Assembly: GCA_000787465.1 (NCBI GenBank)
Contig: JSYX01000054.1
Location: forward strand, 31,055-95,054
Origin: Thermomucor indicae-seudaticae
Lineage: Eukaryota; Mucoromycota; Mucoromycetes; Mucorales; Lichtheimiaceae
Direction of reading: 5' to 3'
Length of the DNA: 64,000 bases
Under the pieces are notes generated by a model. It had not been told where the DNA came from. It made no database searches and saw nothing but the letters and a program-made list of their open reading frames with translations. Below are positions 57,799 to 64,000 of the stretch, piece by piece; the first letter of the stretch is position 1; each line of letters opens with the position of its first letter. The translations under genes and the position numbers were made by a program.

Positions 57799-59155
57799 TC
57801 TGTCTTCGTGCTGTTTGGCTCTTATTGTGATGAGGTAGCAGATGATTTTTGACTATTAGCGGTGCAGATTTGCTTTAGAGTTTCTCATGCGTTTAATGTC
57901 CAGTTATCATATCATATAAGAAGAATATTTCGCTGTTAAGTGTACGGTACAGGGAAGGTCCTTTGATTCTCGTAGAGAACATGAAAAGCAAACTTATCGC
58001 TCGTTTTGGCGACTTTCTATTGTTGAGACGGCATACAGATTCTTAAGCTAACAAAGGCAAGCTATACTGAAGGGTTTAAGTGTTCAGCTGCTCGAAATAT
58101 TGTACAGTTGCAAATGTCAAACGTAACAAGTCTTCGCTTACCGCAGAGCTATTTTTGGACTTTTAGCAGAGAACCGATCTACTGTCCCAGCTATCATGCC
58201 ATTTCAGCCGTGATGTTAACAAGCTTCTTTCACTGTCCATACAGTGCAATGCTTTCCAAGAACCAACAGCGGACCACATCCGATACCGAGAAAAAGAATA
58301 GAATGCACGTGCAAAAACCATCTCGTACATGCTGTGCAAAGATCGTCAATACAATTTAAGCATTCAAGTTTCACAAGTCAGAAGCGCAGATGCCCGTTGC
58401 TGGTACACATGATGATCGGCCTCTGGTGAGCCGCGGTAAGAGGCATAAAAGACTGCTCTATTCTTTTGCGGTATTGGCGGACAATCCTCCCATGACACTT
58501 CGAACCGAAATTTGGGTAAACTTATTCCGCTCATTAAGTGCCTCATATCAAGTCGGAAACTTTTCCCGCTTCGACACCATAGCTAGGAACAGTTTTGCCT
58601 TTGTTTTATGGCATAGCAGACGTTTTGTATCGTTGGACACGGTCACGGGGATTAAGATGATATAGCCACTGAAGTAGATGTGGCACATCGTTAACTTTTG
58701 CAAAATCGCGACAACTGAGAGCGACAGGACGAGTTGGAAAATCTGTGTTCAACTTTCCAGGTACGTCCAGGGCTCGAAGCATAAACCTGTTAAATGGGAG
58801 TAAGCGACCGATTAGATCTACGTATATAGAATGAATTTCCCCGAAGGATCTGAGTAACATACAGGCATAGGAAACTGTTTGCAACGCAAGGTGGTTTGAT
58901 ACGCATTACTTACGCTTGATAGATTTTCTTTATTTTGTTTCCTGGGAACCGGATTCGGGTTTTCAGAATATGCGTGGGCTCAAGAGCTGCTGGCCTTTCT
59001 TCAGCGCTTCGTTGCTCTCTCTGTTCGGTCGCACCATTGGACATTGACGAGACTCATGTTGTCATACATTGAACTAAATACCAATGATCCCTTTGTATCA
59101 CACAGCATGGCAGGGTCAAACATGGTACCGAAATCAAAATAAGATTCGCGAAAAT
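57799..59155. other. Gene-poor region
   Basis: About 1.4 kb. Frames at 58390-58665 (plus) and 58606-58884 (minus) are open, but unsupported by splice sites or motifs. Confidence 0.35.
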
Positions 59156-59164
59156 TATATAAAA
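59156..59164 (+). promoter_or_regulatory. Candidate TATA box of the GH45 gene
   Basis: TATATAAAA, 57 bases upstream of the start codon at 59221. Confidence 0.5.
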
Positions 59165-59220
59165 GTGACAGACAAAGACAAGAACCAAAAGCTCAAACGC
59201 AGCACACTCAACCGACCAAA

Positions 59221-60955
59221 ATGCGCTTTGCTTCTACCTCGACGACTCTACTGGCAGGATTGTCGTTGGCTATGGCCAGCGGCCAATTGGCCAATGCAGC
59301 TGATTGCGAGAACCCACCTTACGTACGCTGCGATGGTAAGGCTATCATCGTTGGTCGCCTTTCATGACATATTGTACCTGACAGTGGTCTGCTTTGCTCA
59401 AAGGTATTGGGTTCACTGGTTCAAGCTGTTGCACCGAGGGATACGAGTGCAGGAAGCAAAACGATTACTACCACCAATGCGTACCAGGTACAGTTCCGTT
59501 CATGATTGTGCAACCGACCCAAAGTATTAACTTTCACATAGTTGACACCAGCAGCCCCTCGTGCAGCCAAGCTTATGGTCAATGTGGAGGTAAATCTTAC
59601 TGTAACACTTGAGCAGATTGAAAAATACAGGATTTGTTAAATGTGTTATTGTTGTATTCTCTAGGTAAAGATTATACTGGCGCGACTTGCTGTGTCAGCG
59701 GATACGAATGCCTCAAGGCCGATGTCTGGTACTCTCAATGCTTGCCCAAGTACCAGTGGAGCATGTATCCGACTCTCATCGATGGAGTTGTTCCGAATGC
59801 GAGAGTATCCAGTACTAACCCACCCTTGTTTCTTGAACAGGTTCATCCGCTTCCTCGGTCAATCCTTCCAGCGTTACTGCAGTGTCCACCGTACCGACTA
59901 CTTCTTCGCCTGCCTCAAAGACTGCCATTAATATGAAGACGACCACTACCACGACCACGACCACGGCCTCTGCTAAGCCCACCACAAGGTCTGCTACTAG
60001 TTATGCGTCCAAGACCATAACCTCTTCGTCGTCCCAAACCTCGTCTAACTATACTGTCATTGCTGGCGGAGCTTCGGGAAGTGGCACTACCACTCGATAC
60101 TGGGATTGCTGCAAGGCTTCCTGTAGCTGGCCCGGTAAGGCATCTGTGACCTCCCCGGTTGCCTCCTGCGCCAAGGATGGCGTCACTCTTGTCGATAGCG
60201 ACACTCAGGTACGTATGTCAAAAGAACAACCTGCGACTGTTCTAACTAAATCTCATGTTCCTCCCTTTATAACATAGAATGTTTGTGTTGGTGGCTGTAT
60301 GCGTCCCAGATAAGAGAGACTCTTCGCTCTCCTTCTAATCAGTTGTTTGCAAAATAGCTGCTTACATGTGCAACGACAACCAACCTTGGGCCGTTTCGGA
60401 TGATCTTGCCTACGGTTTTGCTGCTGCCTCGATCAGCGGCGGAAGTGAATCGACCTGGTGTTGTGCCTGCTATGAGCTTACCTTTACCTCCACTGCTATT
60501 GCTGGCAAGAAGATGGTTGTTCAAGTAACCAACACTGGTGGTGACCTGGGATCAAACCAGTTTGACTTGCAGATTCCTGGCGGTGGCGTTGGCATTTATA
60601 ACGGCTGCCAGTCTCAGGTACCGTATAACTGAATGGTCAACGTGATGATCATGCTAGATTTCCTTTCCCTCTAACTGTCTCTATTAGTGGAACACTAGTT
60701 CTGATGGCTGGGGCCAACGCTATGGTGGTATCAGCTCCGAATCAGAATGCGCTACTTTGCCTTCTCAGTTGCAAGATGGTTGCGAATTCCGGTATCGTAT
60801 CAGGTCTTTCATATTTAAGATTAGGTTACAGCAAATAACTTCCTCTCTTGGATAGATTCAACTGGTTCGAGAACGCTAATAACCCATCCGTGACCTTCAA
60901 GGAAGTGACCTGCCCAGCTGAGCTGGTAAAGAAGACTGGATGTCAGCGCACTTAG
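59221..60955 (+). CDS. Secreted GH45 endoglucanase with two N-terminal CBM1 domains
   Basis: Nine exons (59221-59335, 59404-59487, 59542-59589, 59665-59749, 59872-60208, 60278-60296, 60358-60617, 60688-60803, 60856-60955) encode about 387 residues. A signal peptide ([12 protein letters not shown]) is followed by two cellulose-binding CBM1 modules ('[18 protein letters not shown]', and '[19 protein letters not shown]' ending YSQCLP), a Ser/Thr linker, and a GH45 catalytic domain: '[17 protein letters not shown]' (nucleophile-region Asp), '[19 protein letters not shown]', '[12 protein letters not shown]', '[20 protein letters not shown]' (both Asp residues present) and '[17 protein letters not shown]'. 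It should hydrolyse beta-1,4-glucan outside the cell. The order CBM1-CBM1-GH45 resembles Rhizopus RCE enzymes. Exon 6 is only 19 nt. The exon 4/5 junction is uncertain: a GC donor at 59761 with acceptor at 59840 would add linker residues. Confidence 0.88.
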
Positions 60956-61499
60956 ACAAGAATGGCGCGGGACAAGACGATTTTGCAACAGGATTGTACG
61001 CCACAGACAAACTTTTCTCTTTTTGGTCTTCAATCGTAAAGCTCATTTCTTATCTGTGAATTGTCGACGAAATAAAGCCGTATTTTAACTTTAGGAGAAA
61101 ACCCAAAGTATCCTAGCCATGCTTTTGCTTACAGACTATATTGAGGTCAAAACGGATAAGTTTTCCTTGAGATCTTTATTTAGCTTTGTTATGTTCCTAA
61201 GACAGTAAATACGTACCAGCTGCTAATGGGATAAAAAACGTTAGAGCCATGAAGACATGCTGGTCATGTCCGGGCTTCATAAACATTCATCCCACGTTTT
61301 TATCGTAATTTGTTGCGCGCCGTATTTATTCAACAAAACAAGTAGAAGGAGTATCGAGGGACGACGGAGAACCGGGCAAGCAAACACGAAGAGAAGCGGA
61401 ATGGACGCTCTCGCCTCCGATTCGGATGGTATTATTGTCGCTACACCCGTTTAGTACAGCGGGCAATGAGTAAAAAGTCCTATACCGTTACAAGCAGGA
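60956..61499. other. Intergenic region
   Basis: 3' flank of the GH45 gene; no gene recognised. Confidence 0.35.
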
Positions 61500-61890
61500 T
61501 GAATACCAGCCTTGATAAGTTCTTTGAGAAGGGCATGGTTAAGGAGTATCGCAAAACGTTTGCGATGGGGTCGGCCTGAATTGGTCACGAGGAAAGAGCA
61601 TGGCGAAACGGTTTTGGTGGGGTCAGTATATATGTATAAAACATGGCATGTTTCTCCTATCAAAACCTCACGAAAACCGCCAATGATCGTTTTTGGTGAT
61701 GCTATGTTTGGGAAGAATAATACTGCAAGGATGAAGGGGAAAGCCAATGTCCTGTCGAAAAAACTTAAACAGAAAGGAAAAACCTGGCGAGTCTGTGGTG
61801 ATCACGGTGGACGAATATAACACATCCAAGGTTGGTCCAGAGGACTTAACGGTTCTGCGTATTAAAATGCTCATTTTCGTTTCTAGGTTT
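61500..61890 (+). pseudogene. Decayed Fanzor/TnpB-like transposon protein fragment
   Basis: In one frame, 'KPPMIVFGDAMFGKNN' followed by 'MKGKANVLSKKLKQKGK'; a frame change near 61790 then gives 'SVVITVDEYNTSKVGPEDL'. A GDxxFGK block, a basic helix, then V-DE-TSK is the order of the RuvC-like core in fungal TnpB homologues (Fanzor), where the DE(Y/F)xTS(K)C region precedes a zinc ribbon. Here the cysteines expected after TSK are missing and the frame is broken. No ends or terminal repeats were identified. Confidence 0.45.
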
Positions 61891-62169
61891 ACTAAGATTA
61901 CCAATCTTGGAAACAGAACCTTCTTCAGTCAAGGTTTCCCCTTTCACTCGACTGGGTTGGGAATCTGCGATGCATTTGACACTTTCTGATCGACAATCGG
62001 TTTTCCATGCTTCTCTCACCACTCGGAAGTAGTTTCTCATTCACGCCCCGGATTGTCCCGCAGTTGTTACCATAAGAGTCGTTGTAGTCACGGTTTTTGG
62101 CTATCGTTAACTTCTTTTGCCCCAACCGAACGTCTGCACTTGTTTTCGTTTTGTACTTCCGCCTTATCC
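61891..62169. other. Intergenic region upstream of lipoyl synthase
   Basis: No gene recognised; serves as the promoter region of LIP5. Confidence 0.3.
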
Positions 62170-63532
62170 ATGGTTTTACTGAAACCAACAGTATTTTCCG
62201 CGCCCTTGCGACGATCCGCATGGGGAGCACTGGTGAGCAATGTAACTGAATGGAGCGGGTAAAAGTTTGGTATTAAGGACCATTCCAGTCTCAGCAAACC
62301 CGCACGCATGCAACTACATTATCAGATCAATCAAGGCTTGCCAAATTACGGGCTCGGCTGGCTGCTGAAGATGCCCAATCGCTTGATGATTTTGTCAACC
62401 CAGGATTTGCGGGTAAATTGGCACCGCAGGAAGCTTTGGAGCTCAAGGAGACGGTAGTGGAAGAAGGCAAAAAAGTCAAGACAAGCAAACTGTTTGTACT
62501 CTAAGAAAAGAGGGAGGGAGGGGGTTCCTTGTCGGTAACAACTGAATCCCTGTTTTCAGAAAACAACCTCGATTGCCGGAATGGTTAAAGACCGAGATTC
62601 CTGTGGGCCAAAATTTCTCACGTATTAAGAAAGATTTGCGTGGGCTGAACCTCCATACAGTGTGCGAAGAAGCTCGGTGTCCCAATATCAGCGATTGTTG
62701 GGGTGGTGGTGAACATCAGACGGCTACAGCGACGATCATGTTGATGGGTGATGAATGCACACGAGGATGCAGATTCTGCTCTGTAAAGACAAACCGCACA
62801 CCCAAGCCATTGGATCCAAACGAACCTGAGCATACAGCTGAAGCAATTAGTCGGTGGGGTTTGGATTATGTTGTGCTGACTAGTGTCGACCGTGACGATT
62901 TACCGGACGGTGGATCTATGCATTTCGCTGAAACTATTCGAAAGATTAAGTCGAAGTAAGTTTAAAATGGATATGGAACAGAGATAGGAGTTACATGTAT
63001 ATACATGACCTTTTGTAGGGCACCTCATATACTAGTCGAATGCTTGACTGGTGATTTTGGTGGATCCCTGGATTGCGTTGAAACCGTTGCCAAGTCTGGC
63101 CTAGACGTATATGCCCACAATATCGAAACCGTAGAAGCCCTAACACCCTATGTGCGCGACCGCCGTGCTGGCTTCCGGCAGTCACTGAATGTCCTCAAGC
63201 ACGCAAAACACGTTAGGCCTGAACTGATCACCAAGTCGTCCATCATGTTGGGCTGTGGTGAGACAGACGAAGAGGTACAACACGCACTTGAAGAACTTCG
63301 CAAGGTCAACGTAGACGTTGTTACTCTTGGTCAGTACATGCGACCGACGAAACGACACATGAAGGTACACGAATACGTGACTCCAGAGAAGTTTAAATAT
63401 TGGGAAACGAAGGGTTTGGAGATGGGCTTCAAATATGTGGCAAGCGGCCCGTTAGTCAGATCAAGCTATAAAGCCGGTGAATTCTATATCAGCAACATCA
63501 TCAAAAAGAATAAGTCAGCACATGCATCTTAA
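62170..63532 (+). CDS. LIP5: Mitochondrial lipoyl synthase
   Basis: Four exons (62170-62232, 62289-62491, 62560-62955, 63019-63532) encode 391 residues. The first exon gives a mitochondrial presequence ('[19 protein letters not shown]'). The auxiliary Fe-S cluster motif is '[18 protein letters not shown]' (C-x4-C-x5-C); the radical-SAM motif is '[19 protein letters not shown]' (C-x3-C-x2-C). Further matches are '[19 protein letters not shown]', '[20 protein letters not shown]', '[16 protein letters not shown]', '[19 protein letters not shown]' and the C-terminal '[14 protein letters not shown]'. The enzyme inserts two sulfurs into protein-bound octanoyl groups for 2-oxoacid dehydrogenases and glycine cleavage. 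Exons 1 and 2 lie outside the main open frame and were joined by frame and splice sites. Confidence 0.93.
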
Positions 63533-63779
63533 TAGTTAGATCTACATGAATAAATTGTATAACCCTTTGCTTGTAGCCCGGTTTGGCGTTTCAAACTACC
63601 AGCACTCCTCATAAGGCGGTAAACTGAATTTCAGGTTTGTTCGATCAATAACAATTATCTCTTCGTCTCTCCAGTGTATGTGATAATAGGCTCTTTTTGT
63701 TTGCATGGTCATAAGCGGTTCGGAGAGCTTTAGGAACCCTGGTATTCTTTATATGATATTATACAACTAGATGGAATAT

Positions 63780-64000
63780 CTAGTTTTCAAGAACAATACG
63801 GTATCTTGCCTTGCCATCGCGCATGGCCTGAACAGCCGCCGGTGCATCCTTCATTGGATACTTGTTGATCCAGGGCTTGACTCCAGTCTTGGCAGCAAAT
63901 TCGAGCATCTCTTCGATTTGGTCAGGCGAGCCAATCGCGGAGCCGACAATGGCGACTTGTTTCGAGGCCAAAAGGCCAGCCGGGATACCCTTCAATGGCT
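63780..64000 (-). CDS. Zinc-type alcohol dehydrogenase, MDR superfamily (3' end only)
   Basis: The C-terminal 73 or so codons of a gene running off the right edge on the minus strand; stop at 63780. The peptide 'GLLASKQVAIVGSAIGSPD' followed by 'QIEEMLEFAAKTGVKPWINK' and 'AAVQAMRDGKARYRIVLEN' matches the end of cinnamyl/zinc alcohol dehydrogenases: the strand before the last helix, then the R-(Y/F)-R-I-V-L terminus. Substrate cannot be told from this part. Its stop is about 250 bases from the LIP5 stop, convergently. Confidence 0.8.
   Translation of the reverse strand, partial: PLKGIPAGLLASKQVAIVGSAIGSPDQIEEMLEFAAKTGVKPWINKYPMKDAPAAVQAMRDGKARYRIVLEN

Noticed and set aside
60294..60357. A GC donor after NVCVG in the GH45 gene
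   Set aside because: The GT donor at 60297 gives NVCVGGSAYMC, matching the recalled family spacing.
1..64000. CRISPR arrays, operons, riboswitches
   Set aside because: No regularly spaced direct repeats with unique spacers were seen, and the gene structure is eukaryotic throughout.

Overview
This is a window of fungal nuclear DNA, most likely from Mucoromycota (Mucorales-type). Genes are dense on both strands and cut by many short introns, mostly 50-80 nt. The gene set mixes standard fungal genes with ones usually lost in Dikarya or typical of Mucorales: a PEN-2 gamma-secretase subunit, a BLOC-1 subunit 4, a GLI-like zinc finger, and a GH45 cellulase with two N-terminal CBM1 domains. I assembled the exon models by hand from frame continuity, splice consensus and remembered family motifs. 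They are reading-based models and no search was run.

Layout. 1-20.4 kb is a compact gene block: the 3' end of an unknown gene, a TMEM70-like mitochondrial protein, an RGS protein, a cold-shock-domain protein convergent with BLOC1S4, a small hypothetical gene, a GLI-like zinc finger, an RRM protein (vip1-like), ATP synthase gamma (ATP3), a perilipin, PEN-2, a VPS9-domain Rab GEF, SAAL1 and a kelch protein. 20.4-24.2 kb is sparse, with two weak hypothetical ORFs. 24.2-28.2 kb holds ATS1/KTI13 convergent with a SAPS (PP6/Sit4-associated) subunit. 28.2-31.3 kb holds a Pol III/SINE-like element and a MITE-like element. 31.3-35.7 kb holds VPS52 and an otubain. 35.7-41.5 kb is gene-poor, with a tandem repeat and a transposase relic. 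41.5-46.9 kb holds a mitochondrial-type NDP kinase, an Ssb-type Hsp70 and TRM9. 47.9-57.8 kb holds a full PDR-type ABC transporter, a small membrane-protein gene and a tricalbin-like SMP/C2 protein. 59-64 kb holds the GH45 cellulase, a decayed Fanzor/TnpB-like element, lipoyl synthase and the 3' end of a zinc-type alcohol dehydrogenase.

Functional threads. Mitochondrial functions recur (TMEM70-like, ATP3, NDPK, LIP5). Endosome and contact-site traffic also recurs (BLOC1S4, VPS9 GEF, VPS52, tricalbin-like). KTI13, the SAPS subunit and TRM9 all belong, by yeast knowledge, to wobble-uridine tRNA modification (Elongator/Trm9).

The strongest sequence-level peculiarity is a set of GC-AG introns in five unrelated genes, together with very small exons (9, 18, 18 and 19 nt). 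One of these exons carries the otubain catalytic cysteine. The cold-shock protein also has an in-frame stop followed by a 75-codon open proline-rich tail.
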